Notes: generated by a model from the letters alone, not told the origin. Shown: positions 24,842-33,302, numbered from the stretch's first letter. The stretch is DNA of 64,000 nucleotides from an uncultured Chloracidobacterium sp. (GCA_936914845.1 CAKZGE010000005.1:248001-312000); one strand, 5' to 3'. Translations and numbers: made by a program.

Positions 24842-26632
24842 ATGGCAGCAAGCGGATTAAAAATAGCTATCGTCGGCGGCGGTTTGGCCGGATTGGCGGC
24901 GGCAATGAAGATCGCCGAAGCGGGGCATGACGTTGATCTTATCTCGGTGGTCCCGGTCAAACGCTCGCATTCTGTATGCGCACAGGGCGGCATCAACGGG
25001 GCGGTCAATACCAAGGGCGAAGGCGATTCGCCGGCCAAACATCTTGACGACACGGTTTACGGCGGCGATTTTCTAGCGAATCAACCGCCGGTCAAACAGA
25101 TGTGCGATATGGCCCCGGCCATTATTAATCTGTTTGACCGCATGGGCGTACCTTTTTCAAGGACGAACGAGGGGCTGATGGATTTTCGCCGTTTCGGCGG
25201 AACACTTTATCACCGAACAGCCTTTGCCGGAGCCTCTACCGGCCAACAACTTCTATACGCCCTTGACGAACAGGTGAGGGCATGGGAAGTGCAGGGCAAG
25301 GTTCACAAATACGAAGGGTGGGAAATGCTGTCCTTAGTGCTTGATGACCATCAAGTTTGCCGCGGATTGGTCGCGATGAATTTGCAGACGCTTGAGCTTA
25401 AGTCTTTTGCTGCGGATGCCGTTATTATGGCAACGGGCGGCCCGGGGCTTATTTTTGGCAAATCGACCAATTCGATGACCTGTACGGGAAGCGCCGCCGC
25501 GGCCTGTTATGTACAAGGTGCTAAATATGGCAATGGCGAATTCATACAAGTTCATCCGACATCTATCCCCGGCGAAGACAAACTGCGATTGATGAGCGAA
25601 TCTGCCCGCGGCGAAGGCGGGCGTGTCTGGGTGCCGCGGGACCGCAACGATAAACGCAGCCCGCGAGACATTCCGGAATCGGAACGCCGCTATTTCTTGG
25701 AAGAGAAGTATCCCGCATACGGTAATTTGGTGCCGCGAGACATTGCCACGCGCGAGATCTTTCAAGTGTGTTTGGAAGGCGACGGCATTCAGGGTGAAAA
25801 TCAAGTCTATCTCGATCTGACACATATTCCGGCCGATGTGCTGACCCGTAAACTCGGCGCGATCCTCGAGATCTACGAAATGTTTGTCGGGGATGATCCG
25901 CGATTTGTACCGATGCGCATCTTCCCGGGCGTCCACTATTCGATGGGCGGCCTTTGGGTCGATTTCCAGCAGCGGACCAACATCCCCGGGTTGTTTGCCG
26001 CCGGCGAATGCGATTACTCCATTCACGGTGCCAACCGCCTTGGGGCAAACTCTCTGCTGTCTTGTGTTTACGGCGGTTTTGTCGCCGCACCGAATGCATT
26101 GGAATATGCCCAGAATGTTGAACGCGGCAAATCCGAAACAAACGGCATTCATGAAGCCGAATTAAAACGCCAGCAAGAGATCAACGACGGGATCATCAAG
26201 AACGAAGGCGGCGAAAATCAATATAAGCTGCACGATGAACTCGGCAAATGGATGACGGACAATGTAACCGTCGTTCGCTACAACGAGCGTCTGAAGGCAA
26301 CCGACGAGAAGATCCTGGAGCTGCAGGAACGCTATCAGAAGATCTCGCTCAATGATTCTAATTTGTGGGCTACCCAGGCCGTTCCGCACGCACGCCAGTT
26401 GTGGAATATGCTCCAGCTCGCAAGGGTAATAACGCTTGGTGCCTTAAATCGCGACGAATCTCGCGGTGCCCATTATAAGCCCGATTTTCCGGATCGCGAC
26501 GACGATAATTTCCTGAAATCGACCATTGCAGATTATTCGGCCGAAGCTCCGATATTGAGCTATGAGCCGGTCGATACCTCGCTGGTTGAGCCGCGAAAAC
26601 GAGATTATTCGTCGAAAAGCAAGGCACATTAA
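24842..26632 (+). CDS. sdhA: Succinate dehydrogenase flavoprotein subunit
   Basis: A 596-residue flavoprotein. The FAD-binding motif is VGGGLAGLAAAMKIAEAG. The covalent-flavin histidine is in KRSHSVCAQGGINGA. The active-site loop HPTSIPGEDKLRLMSESARG and the second FAD motif GANRLGANSLLSCVYGG are intact. The enzyme oxidises succinate to fumarate on the cytoplasmic side, joining the citric acid cycle to respiration. The C-terminus ends VEPRKRDYSSKSKAH. A divergent copy of this tail occurs 1.8 kb downstream, on the far side of an AT-rich insert that separates sdhA from sdhB. Confidence 0.96.
   Translation: MAASGLKIAIVGGGLAGLAAAMKIAEAGHDVDLISVVPVKRSHSVCAQGGINGAVNTKGEGDSPAKHLDDTVYGGDFLANQPPVKQMCDMAPAIINLFDRMGVPFSRTNEGLMDFRRFGGTLYHRTAFAGASTGQQLLYALDEQVRAWEVQGKVHKYEGWEMLSLVLDDHQVCRGLVAMNLQTLELKSFAADAVIMATGGPGLIFGKSTNSMTCTGSAAAACYVQGAKYGNGEFIQVHPTSIPGEDKLRLMSESARGEGGRVWVPRDRNDKRSPRDIPESERRYFLEEKYPAYGNLVPRDIATREIFQVCLEGDGIQGENQVYLDLTHIPADVLTRKLGAILEIYEMFVGDDPRFVPMRIFPGVHYSMGGLWVDFQQRTNIPGLFAAGECDYSIHGANRLGANSLLSCVYGGFVAAPNALEYAQNVERGKSETNGIHEAELKRQQEINDGIIKNEGGENQYKLHDELGKWMTDNVTVVRYNERLKATDEKILELQERYQKISLNDSNLWATQAVPHARQLWNMLQLARVITLGALNRDESRGAHYKPDFPDRDDDNFLKSTIADYSAEAPILSYEPVDTSLVEPRKRDYSSKSKAH
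26591..26610 (+). repeat. Tail repeat at the sdhA 3' end, native copy
   Basis: This 20-base segment, coding PRKRDYS, recurs at 28448-28466 with a single one-base length difference. The two copies flank the inserted endolysin/lipoprotein genes. Confidence 0.75.
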
Positions 26633-26669
26633 CCCCTTTATCTGTTTAGTATGTTCGTAAATAAAGGGG
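26633..26669 (+). other. Inverted repeat immediately after sdhA
   Basis: CCCCTTTAT (26633-26641) pairs perfectly with ATAAAGGGG (26661-26669). It begins at the base following the sdhA stop and ends seven bases before the endolysin start, so it marks the left junction of the insert. It lacks a T-tract on the plus strand, so a terminator role is doubtful. The right arm also supplies the purine-rich ribosome binding site of the next gene. Confidence 0.55.
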
Positions 26670-26675
26670 GCTTAC

Positions 26676-27659
26676 ATGAGTTTTAAATATGTACTTAGAT
26701 ACGGCGGAAAAAATCCATCCCTTACAAGGGTGCTTCACTATTGGTTCGACTTGTTGGAGTTTCCACCGCCAAAGAACAAGTCTAACTGGCAGGCGTTGGG
26801 TGGGGAATTCACTCTTGAAACTAAACGAGTGGTCACCGAGTTTCAAATGAAATACGGGCTCAAGCCACCCAATAAAGTACCATATGGTGAAGTCCGAGCC
26901 CAAGAATGGCAGCAACTAGGACGCATTGTGGGCCTAAAGATATGGGATAACAAGACATATAAATGTATTACAGAGGGCAAAGACTGTCCAAATCCGTTGG
27001 AAGTAATACAGTTTGTCAACAAAATTGGTGGATATACGGAGAATGCGGTAAATGGTGGCGTCAATGTTTACGGACCCCGGTTTTTATCGATGTACGCGGA
27101 GGAGTTTGGCGGAATTGATGGATCGACGATCGACGGATTAGGACTGTTTCTGTCGTTTATGCGAACCGATGGAAATATCACGGATATTAGGCATGCAGCC
27201 TATCTTTTAGCCACTGTGTATAAGGAAAGTTGGTACACGTGGAGACCAATCGATGAAAAAGGATTAGGGGCTGGAAAGGATTACGGTAAGGAAAGAATTG
27301 GTAAATGCGGTGGAAAGGAGTTTAAGAATAAATATTATGGGCGCGGGTATATTCAAATTACCTGGGAAGATAATTATCAATTAGCGGACAGTAAGTTGAA
27401 TTTGGGCTGTGCTTTGGTTGCAAACCCCGAAAGAGCAAAGGACCCAACTATCGCATATAAAATCGCTTCATTTGGGATGGCAGAGGGTTGGTTCGAGAAG
27501 AAGCATAATTATAAACTCTCGGATTTTATCACTGGAGGCGTATGTGATTATAACAATGCCAGAAAGATCGTTAATCCATATGATTCCGCATCATTTAGTG
27601 AAATAGAAGGTTATGCAAGGACTTTCGAGGCGATCTTGCGTGCTTCTATTATTAGGTAA
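26676..27659 (+). CDS. GH19-like peptidoglycan/chitin hydrolase with N-terminal PG-binding domain
   Basis: A 327-residue protein. Residues ~10-90 look like a peptidoglycan-binding domain (TLETKRVVTEFQMKYGLKPP). Residues ~150-320 match the GH19/endolysin fold: AAYLLATVYKESWYTW has the catalytic-type glutamate, then NKYYGRGYIQITWEDNYQLA, NPERAKDPTIAYKIASFGM and GVCDYNNARKIVN. This looks like phage endolysins and interbacterial cell-wall effectors. There is no signal peptide. Codon and base usage are AT-richer than in sdhA and sdhB. It lies in the middle of the sdh operon, eleven bases before a lipoprotein gene, and is probably acquired DNA. Confidence 0.82.
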   Translation: MSFKYVLRYGGKNPSLTRVLHYWFDLLEFPPPKNKSNWQALGGEFTLETKRVVTEFQMKYGLKPPNKVPYGEVRAQEWQQLGRIVGLKIWDNKTYKCITEGKDCPNPLEVIQFVNKIGGYTENAVNGGVNVYGPRFLSMYAEEFGGIDGSTIDGLGLFLSFMRTDGNITDIRHAAYLLATVYKESWYTWRPIDEKGLGAGKDYGKERIGKCGGKEFKNKYYGRGYIQITWEDNYQLADSKLNLGCALVANPERAKDPTIAYKIASFGMAEGWFEKKHNYKLSDFITGGVCDYNNARKIVNPYDSASFSEIEGYARTFEAILRASIIR

Positions 27660-27669
27660 GAGGCTTTTT

Positions 27670-28410
27670 ATGTCGAGTTCAGGGATAATAATTGTTTTTC
27701 TAGTGTCGGTCATGTCTCTGGCCTGTCCTGTGTCAAATAGTACAAGCGTTGAGATAAACAAAAAAGCAGATAATGAGATTCAGAAAACAATGACCGCCGC
27801 GAACGCGACGCCGACGCCACTGGTCGAAAAGAAAATTCCGTTCGATAAAGAGATCAGTTTGGATGAAAGTGTAAGAAAACCTGAATTTAACTTTGCTGAT
27901 AGACGAACACTGAAAAACTATCTTAAATGGGGCGATGTTTGCTCGTTTGATAATGAAGACCTAGCGGAAGGTGATAAAGGAAGAATAAGATCTGTACCGG
28001 TTGCCAAAGACCAATTTGTGATCGAGGTTTTCTGTAATCAAAGCGGAGCTTACAATTTTGACTATCTACTTTATTTTTATGATGAACGAAGTTCGCCTTT
28101 CACTGCAAAATTACTTAGTTTTGAGTACTTTGACACAGACCAGGGAAAAGTTGTGCGGCATTTTACCTCTAATCCGGTCGGAGCGGGATTTGATGAGGAA
28201 AAAAAGGAAATAGTGCTGACGACGAAATATGCCGGAGCTGGCCAGTGCGGTTGGGAAGGAAGATACCGGATCGATAATGGAGCCGCAGTGATAAAAGATC
28301 TGCGGGCTCAATGGAATTGCCAACACGGAATTGATTACCCGAAGTGGGAAAAACAGTCGCCTGAAGCACTGAGAAAAAAGGCTGCGGAAACAGTTTATGA
28401 TCAATTCTAA
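27670..28410 (+). CDS. Lipoprotein with DUF1176-like domain, possible partner of the endolysin
   Basis: A longer frame starts inside the preceding gene, but this ATG opens a lipoprotein signal (IIIVFLVSVMSLACPVS). The mature part has a linker rich in Thr/Ala, then a domain from residue ~85 with VPVAKDQFVIEVFCNQSGAY, NFDYLLYFYDERSSPF and GAGQCGWEGRYRIDNG. This pattern recalls DUF1176 proteins, though the match is by eye only. Cysteine pairs suggest disulfides in the periplasm. A periplasmic lipoprotein encoded right after a cell-wall hydrolase is the usual arrangement of effector and immunity genes, so it might protect the producer; this is inference. AT-rich like its neighbour. Confidence 0.65.
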   Translation: MSSSGIIIVFLVSVMSLACPVSNSTSVEINKKADNEIQKTMTAANATPTPLVEKKIPFDKEISLDESVRKPEFNFADRRTLKNYLKWGDVCSFDNEDLAEGDKGRIRSVPVAKDQFVIEVFCNQSGAYNFDYLLYFYDERSSPFTAKLLSFEYFDTDQGKVVRHFTSNPVGAGFDEEKKEIVLTTKYAGAGQCGWEGRYRIDNGAAVIKDLRAQWNCQHGIDYPKWEKQSPEALRKKAAETVYDQF

Positions 28411-28434
28411 GTTTTTTGTCCGCAACTAGCTGGG

Positions 28435-28479
28435 GTCGTTCGTCGTGCCGCGAAACGAGATTATTCAAGCAAGAACTAA
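28435..28479 (+). pseudogene. Divergent duplicate of the sdhA C-terminal tail
   Basis: In one frame this reads VVRRAAKRDYSSKN followed by a stop, matching the native sdhA end (EPRKRDYSSKSKAH) at KRDYSSK. The nucleotide core at 28448-28466 repeats 26591-26610 with one base missing. Codons differ at synonymous positions beyond the core, so it is a diverged homologue and not a fresh copy. It marks the right border of the endolysin/lipoprotein insert and is probably untranslated. Confidence 0.7.
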
Positions 28480-28503
28480 ATTTGGGCGTTATAAAGAGTT
28501 CAA

Positions 28504-28793
28504 ATGAAGAGAAAGATAGAAGATTTAGAAGTAAACGCATTGAAGTTTTGGCCTGAAAGAATTGCCGAAATGGAACGCAATTCCAGCATCATTCCTAAAC
28601 TCATAGAGACACAAGACAAGTTCATCAGTTTGCTTAATGTCGAAGCCAATTCCCGCTTAAATACTTCGAAGATTATTTTATCAGTTGGGGCGAAGTAACT
28701 GCAGCAGCACGAACAACAGGAATGACGGAAAGCAAATTAAGTACAGATAATGCTTATCAAGTAACTGAACAACAATTATCTCTTTTTAGCTGA
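28504..28793 (+). pseudogene. Frameshifted small gene ending in a clamp-binding-like motif
   Basis: The first frame (64 codons, 28504-28698) gives a charged helical peptide beginning MKRKIEDLEVNALKFWPERI. At about 28650 the coding signal moves to another frame, which has no stop until 28793 and reads KYFEDYFISWGEVTAAA and onward to EQQLSLFS. Joining the two gives a single protein of about 95 residues. The shift needs a one-base change. The final QLSLF matches the bacterial sliding-clamp binding consensus QL[SD]LF. I do not recognise the family. It lies just before sdhB, 18 bases from its start, in AT-rich DNA. Confidence 0.5.
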
Positions 28794-28811
28794 TATCTAT
28801 ATAGTAAACAA

Positions 28812-29612
28812 ATGAGCACAAACGGACACATTGAAAAGAAACGGCTTGAAAATCCGCCGGCCTCGATAAAATTCAAGATCCAGCGGCGTGAGAATGAGGG
28901 TGCACCGGCCCATTGGGATACATTTGAGCTGCCCTACCGGCGCAACCTTAACGTCATATCGGCGCTGATGGATATCCGCAAAGATCCGGTGACGACCGAG
29001 GGAAAAACCGTCACGCCGCCGGTGTGGGATATGTCGTGTCTGGAACAGGTTTGCGGGATCTGCACGATGGTCATCGACGGGCGGGTACGCCAATCGTGTT
29101 CGGCTCTGATCGACGACCTGCTTGTGGCTTCGGGCTCTGACACCATTTCATTGGCGCCGATGTCGAAATTTCCGAATGTGCGCGATCTAAGGGTCGATCG
29201 TTCAGAAATGTTCGACCATCTAAAACAGGTCCATGCGTGGATCGAGCTCGACGGCAGCTATGATCTCGGCCCCGGTCCGCACATTTCGAATGAGATCGCA
29301 CAGGAACGTTATGCCTATTCCCGCTGTATGACGTGCGGCTGCTGTCTCGAAGCATGCCCTCAATATGGTGACGGCAATTACATTGGCCCCCAAGCGATCG
29401 GCCAGGCTCGGTTGTTCAATATGCATCCTGTTGGAAAGATAACCATCGACGACCGATTGACCGGGCTGCTTGGCGATGACGGCATTACAAATTGCGGTAA
29501 TGCACAGAATTGCGTCCAAGTTTGCCCGATGTCGATACCGCTGACCAAGGCCATTTACGATACGAACCGTGATATTACGGTCAACGCCCTGTTCGGTTGG
29601 TTAAAGAAATGA
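28812..29612 (+). CDS. sdhB: Succinate dehydrogenase iron-sulfur subunit
   Basis: A 266-residue subunit carrying the three iron-sulfur clusters that link FAD to haem. The [2Fe-2S] cysteines lie in WDMSCLEQVCGICTMV and VRQSCSALID. The [4Fe-4S] and [3Fe-4S] ligands lie in CMTCGCCLEACPQYG and NCVQVCPMSIP. Length and order fit the SdhB/FrdB family. The start follows the inserted AT-rich genes and has no clear ribosome binding site, so expression may depend on an upstream promoter or read-through across about 2.2 kb of insert. It ends before a bidirectional terminator. Confidence 0.95.
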   Translation: MSTNGHIEKKRLENPPASIKFKIQRRENEGAPAHWDTFELPYRRNLNVISALMDIRKDPVTTEGKTVTPPVWDMSCLEQVCGICTMVIDGRVRQSCSALIDDLLVASGSDTISLAPMSKFPNVRDLRVDRSEMFDHLKQVHAWIELDGSYDLGPGPHISNEIAQERYAYSRCMTCGCCLEACPQYGDGNYIGPQAIGQARLFNMHPVGKITIDDRLTGLLGDDGITNCGNAQNCVQVCPMSIPLTKAIYDTNRDITVNALFGWLKK

Positions 29613-29652
29613 TAGGAAACTGCCGCTGATCGCGAACTGCAGAGACAAAAAA

Positions 29653-29680
29653 GCCGCCGAAAGCTTGAGTTTCCGGCGGC
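29653..29680. terminator. Bidirectional terminator between sdhB and the S8 protease
   Basis: GCCGCCGAAA pairs with TTTCCGGCGGC with one bulged base. On the plus strand it is followed by ATTTGTATTTTA, and on the minus strand by TTTTTTGTC. The two genes are convergent, so it can serve both. Confidence 0.8.
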
Positions 29681-29703
29681 ATTTGTATTTTATGGATAGA
29701 CGG

Positions 29704-32118
29704 CTAGTCGCCGATCAGAACCCCGTCGCCGATCAGAACACCATCGCCGATCAAGACTCCGTCGCCGATCAGAACGCCATCTCCGATCAGAACACCGTCC
29801 CCGATCAAAACGCCGTCGCCGATCAACACGCCTGAGCTCATAATGAGCGTTCCGCTGCCTTCGGCTCCGCCATTGCTGACGGTCAAACTTCGGTTAAGCG
29901 TCAATCCTTCGCTGAAAAAGTTTTGCGTATCAAGCCATGCGTTTTCGCCGCTCGTAACAACCCCATTCTCAACAATGTTTTCGCGCCGATAGACCGTCTG
30001 AAACCGGCGATATATGTTTTCACCGGTCAAGAATGCATGATCTGCAGTGATGAGTGATGACCACGGGAACGTGGTGCCGGCGATCGTGCTGCTGTGTGCC
30101 GGACGCACGTAACCGTAAGCCCATAACGAAGATCCTCTGTTTAGATACTGCAGATCCACATCACGACGCAGCATACGTGCGAGCCGGACCGAACCTTCGA
30201 TATTCAATTGTCCGGCACCCTGTTCGAACATATTCATGCCCGATATCGGCTGTGCGGTATATTGAAGCAGCATTTTAACAATGCCGGGTGTAAGTTTCGG
30301 GTTCGCCTGCAGCATCAAGGCGGCGGTGCCGGCAACGACCGGGGCTGACATCGAGGTGCCGCTCAACCGCAGATAGCCATCAGCGGCGTTAGCATCGCCA
30401 ACGACCTCTACTAATTGCGGATCTTGCGTCGCTAAAGCATTTGTGGCCGGCGAATACGAAACCAATCTATTGCCCGGAGCGGTCAGATCTGGCTTTAGGA
30501 TGTTGTCATGTATCGGCCGCCCTTGATACGTGGTATAGAAACTGCGTGTCGGGCCGCGAGAGCTGTAGGTCGTCTCGCCATCGTCCGAACGGCTGTCGGA
30601 TTGGAAAGAATTGGTAGCTCCGACCGTTATCGCGTAGGGACTGTTGCCCGGGGAATTGATGCCGCCGTAGATCGCTTGGCCTTGATAGTTGCCCCGGTTG
30701 CCGGCAGAAGCAACGACGACAATGCCCGCTTCGGCAAGATCTTTGACCTTGCGGCACAGCACGTCGTTCAAATAGCTATCCACGGGGGCGGTGCCGAGGC
30801 TGACATTGACAACTCGAATGTTGTGCTGTGCCCGATTTTGCAAAACCCAGTCCAGTCCGCTTAAAAGCCACGACGTCTGCCCTTGGCCAAGGTCGTTGAG
30901 CACCTTTACATTGATCAGTTTGGCGGCGGTAGCGATGCCGCGATATGCTCCCGAGGCCGCATTTGAACTGCCGGCGGCGATGCCCGCTACATGCGAACCG
31001 TGGCCATACGCATCATCCGTTCCGGTGCCTGTGAAATCGACACTCGCGACCACTCGCGAATCTCCGAATTGATCCGCAAACCCGCTGTGGCCGGCATAGA
31101 TCCCGGTATCGAGCACCGCAATGCCGATACCGGAACCGTTTGCTGTGAGTGTGGGCAAATTTGGGACAGAAAGCGACCGAACGGCTGCCGCACCGGTCGT
31201 TTCTTCTAAATGTCCGGCTGATGCCGTCGGCCGGTCCGGTGAAATATAGTTAGCAAGCCCGCTGTTGGCCATGGCCTGCAAAGCAGAACTCGGGATAGTC
31301 GCCGCGACCACACCTTCGCTGACTATGCGAATATCACGTCCGCCGACCGATCTTAGCGATCCGACCAGTTTTTCGACACCGTTCAGCGGAGCTTGCAGGA
31401 TCAATTGCCTGTCGCCTCCGCGTCCCTCTGCGGCTGCCTCAAGCAGATCCGGCGATAATACGCTGCCCTTATATCCGGCGGCGGTACGTTCGTCGACCGG
31501 CTCATTGTGCAAATAGATCGGCTCAAAAATAGCGGCCGCTGTATGGTTCGTCGCTGTCGCACGATAGCCTGCCAACGAATCTCCGCCGACCAATTTCAAT
31601 TTGCCGGTGCGGACGGCAGCGATCATCGCTTCGCCAACTTCCGGCAATGCCAAAACCTTGTCCAATTCATTGATGAACAGAACGATGCGTCCTTGAGCGG
31701 CGGCCGTCTTGATCGCCGATAAGAGCCTTTGGGGCCTGTCGGTACCATTTTCGTTTGAAAAAAGCCTGCTTGTTTCAACGGAAAGTATTCGCCAGCCTGC
31801 AAGCTTGACGGCAGGATCGTTTTCCGAAAGCAGCAGGGCGGCTTGTTCAACGACTTGGGACGCGGCATTGCCGCTGTCGTCAATTACGACCGGCTGTCGG
31901 CCCGGAGCCGAGAGCTTGTTCAAAAGGCGAACCGCATTGTCCTTTTGCGAAGGGGTCCGTGAAACCAAACCCATATTTGCAAGACTGACCAGATCGACCA
32001 GATAGGTCGAAGAAACCTCTTTTAACGGGTGACTTTTTGTGGTTTGTCCGGGGACAATGCCGGCTGCAGCGAACAAAAATATCAACAGCAGCGAGATAAT
32101 TTGTTTGATTTGACGCAT
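29704..32118 (-). CDS. Secreted subtilisin-like serine protease (S8) with GVLIGD hexapeptide tail
   Basis: An 804-residue exported protease. It has a signal peptide (IISLLLIFLFAAAGIVPG), a ~300-residue N-terminal prodomain-like region, and then the S8 catalytic triad: Asp in IAVLDTGIYAGHSG, His in GHGSHVAGIAAG and Ser in SGTSMSAPVVAGTAALM. After the catalytic domain come about 100 residues of unknown fold, then seven perfect copies of the hexapeptide GVLIGD up to the stop. The hexapeptide matches the spacing of left-handed beta-helix repeats (a hydrophobic residue followed by G every six). It is probably secreted or surface-bound. It is transcribed alone, and convergent with sdhB. Confidence 0.92.
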   Translation of the reverse strand: MRQIKQIISLLLIFLFAAAGIVPGQTTKSHPLKEVSSTYLVDLVSLANMGLVSRTPSQKDNAVRLLNKLSAPGRQPVVIDDSGNAASQVVEQAALLLSENDPAVKLAGWRILSVETSRLFSNENGTDRPQRLLSAIKTAAAQGRIVLFINELDKVLALPEVGEAMIAAVRTGKLKLVGGDSLAGYRATATNHTAAAIFEPIYLHNEPVDERTAAGYKGSVLSPDLLEAAAEGRGGDRQLILQAPLNGVEKLVGSLRSVGGRDIRIVSEGVVAATIPSSALQAMANSGLANYISPDRPTASAGHLEETTGAAAVRSLSVPNLPTLTANGSGIGIAVLDTGIYAGHSGFADQFGDSRVVASVDFTGTGTDDAYGHGSHVAGIAAGSSNAASGAYRGIATAAKLINVKVLNDLGQGQTSWLLSGLDWVLQNRAQHNIRVVNVSLGTAPVDSYLNDVLCRKVKDLAEAGIVVVASAGNRGNYQGQAIYGGINSPGNSPYAITVGATNSFQSDSRSDDGETTYSSRGPTRSFYTTYQGRPIHDNILKPDLTAPGNRLVSYSPATNALATQDPQLVEVVGDANAADGYLRLSGTSMSAPVVAGTAALMLQANPKLTPGIVKMLLQYTAQPISGMNMFEQGAGQLNIEGSVRLARMLRRDVDLQYLNRGSSLWAYGYVRPAHSSTIAGTTFPWSSLITADHAFLTGENIYRRFQTVYRRENIVENGVVTSGENAWLDTQNFFSEGLTLNRSLTVSNGGAEGSGTLIMSSGVLIGDGVLIGDGVLIGDGVLIGDGVLIGDGVLIGDGVLIGD
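29707..29832 (-). repeat. Seven 18-bp coding repeats in the S8 protease gene
   Basis: Seven tandem 18-base units, each coding GVLIGD on the minus strand, end directly before the stop codon. Units differ at synonymous positions, which suggests selection on the peptide. Copy number may vary between strains through slippage. Confidence 0.95.
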
Positions 32119-32326
32119 ATCTTCCCTTGTTCCCTCCCCTGTGCCTTGAATACCAGTTCATCCAAAAACTGCAGGACGTGCGGGTGTGTTTAAATATATT
32201 CAACAATTATGCCAAAAGTTTAACATCTGCAAAGACAATAATTTACAGTGATATCAAGGGTGCAAACTAATTAAAAACTAGGTCAGATTGACAGGGTGTG
32301 TCGTCAAATTGATTGGTTTTGAATGA

Positions 32327-32348
32327 GGGAAGGCGTAAAAGCCTTCCC
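32327..32348 (-). terminator. Hairpin after mdh
   Basis: GGGAAGGC (32327-32334) and GCCTTCCC (32341-32348) form an eight-base stem with a six-base loop, 21 bases past the mdh stop. There is no clear T-run on the minus strand, so termination strength is uncertain. Confidence 0.55.
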
Positions 32349-32369
32349 ACTTTTGCAGGAAAGAATATA

Positions 32370-33302
32370 TCAGACTTCGAGAATATCGACAAGCTCTTGA
32401 ACCGCACCGGCACTTTTTTGCAATGCGGAACGTTCCTCGTTGGTCAGGCTGATCTCGATGATCTGTTCGACACCGTTCTTGCCAAGTTTGACCGGAACAC
32501 CGACGAAAAGGTTGTTTATGCCGTATTCGCCTTCCAGAAAAACGGCACAAGGCAAGATCTTTTTCTTGTCTTTCAAGATCGCTTCGGTCATCTCAACCGC
32601 ACCGAGGCTCGGTGCATAGAAAGCAGAACCGGTCTTGAGTAGTCCGACGATCTCGGCGCCGCCGTTGGCCGTACGTTCGATGATCGTATCAAGCTGATCT
32701 TTCGGCAAAAGCTCGGTTACCGGGATGCCCGCGCAGGTTGAATAGCGGGGAAGCGGAACCATCGTGTCGCCATGGCCGCCAAGCACGAAAGCCGTCACAT
32801 TTTCAACGGAAACGTCCAGTGCCTCTGCCAAAAAGCATCGCATACGAGCTGAATCCAGCACGCCGGCCATGCCGAGCACGCGATTTTTCGGAAATCCTGA
32901 ACGCCGGAAGGCGACTTGAGCCATGGCATCAAGCGGGTTGGAAACGACGATGATGAATGCATTCGGCGAATATTTCGCCACTTCTTCGGTAACTTTGCCG
33001 ACGATATCAGAATTGGTCTTCAAAAGGTCATCACGGCTCATGCCGGGTTTCCGCGGCAGTCCGGCGGTAATTATGACCACATCCGAATCAGCGGTTGCCT
33101 CGTATGAATTCGAACCGACCAACTTTACGTCGAAACCATCGATCGGTGCCGCTTGGGCCAGATCGAGAGCTTTGCCCTGAGGCGTGCCTTCAACGATATC
33201 GACCAAAACGACATCAGCCAATTCTTTGCTTGCGATCCAGTGTGCTGCGGTTGCACCGACATTTCCGGCACCGACAACGGTAACTTTATTTCTTCCAGCC
33301 AT
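32370..33302 (-). CDS. mdh: Malate dehydrogenase (LDH-like type)
   Basis: A 310-residue NAD-dependent enzyme converting malate to oxaloacetate. The nucleotide-binding loop is VVGAGNVGATAAHW, with an aspartate in VVLVDIVEG that favours NAD. The substrate arginines lie in GLPRKPGMSRDDLL and GVLDSARMRCFLAEAL, and the catalytic histidine is in VLGGHGDTMVPL. The arginine in RKPGMSR rather than a glutamine supports malate over lactate. It works with the sdh enzymes of the same window in the citric acid cycle. The ribosome binding site AGAGAGGAAC lies upstream. Confidence 0.95.
   Translation of the reverse strand: MAGRNKVTVVGAGNVGATAAHWIASKELADVVLVDIVEGTPQGKALDLAQAAPIDGFDVKLVGSNSYEATADSDVVIITAGLPRKPGMSRDDLLKTNSDIVGKVTEEVAKYSPNAFIIVVSNPLDAMAQVAFRRSGFPKNRVLGMAGVLDSARMRCFLAEALDVSVENVTAFVLGGHGDTMVPLPRYSTCAGIPVTELLPKDQLDTIIERTANGGAEIVGLLKTGSAFYAPSLGAVEMTEAILKDKKKILPCAVFLEGEYGINNLFVGVPVKLGKNGVEQIIEISLTNEERSALQKSAGAVQELVDILEV

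Noticed and set aside
25334..26152. A 272-codon frame on the minus strand inside sdhA.
   Set aside because: It is antisense to a strongly conserved gene, lacks family motifs, and arises from the codon pattern of sdhA.
29707..29832. Tandem 18-base repeats that could be mistaken for a CRISPR array or minisatellite.
   Set aside because: They are in frame, code identical hexapeptides with silent variation, and have no spacers.
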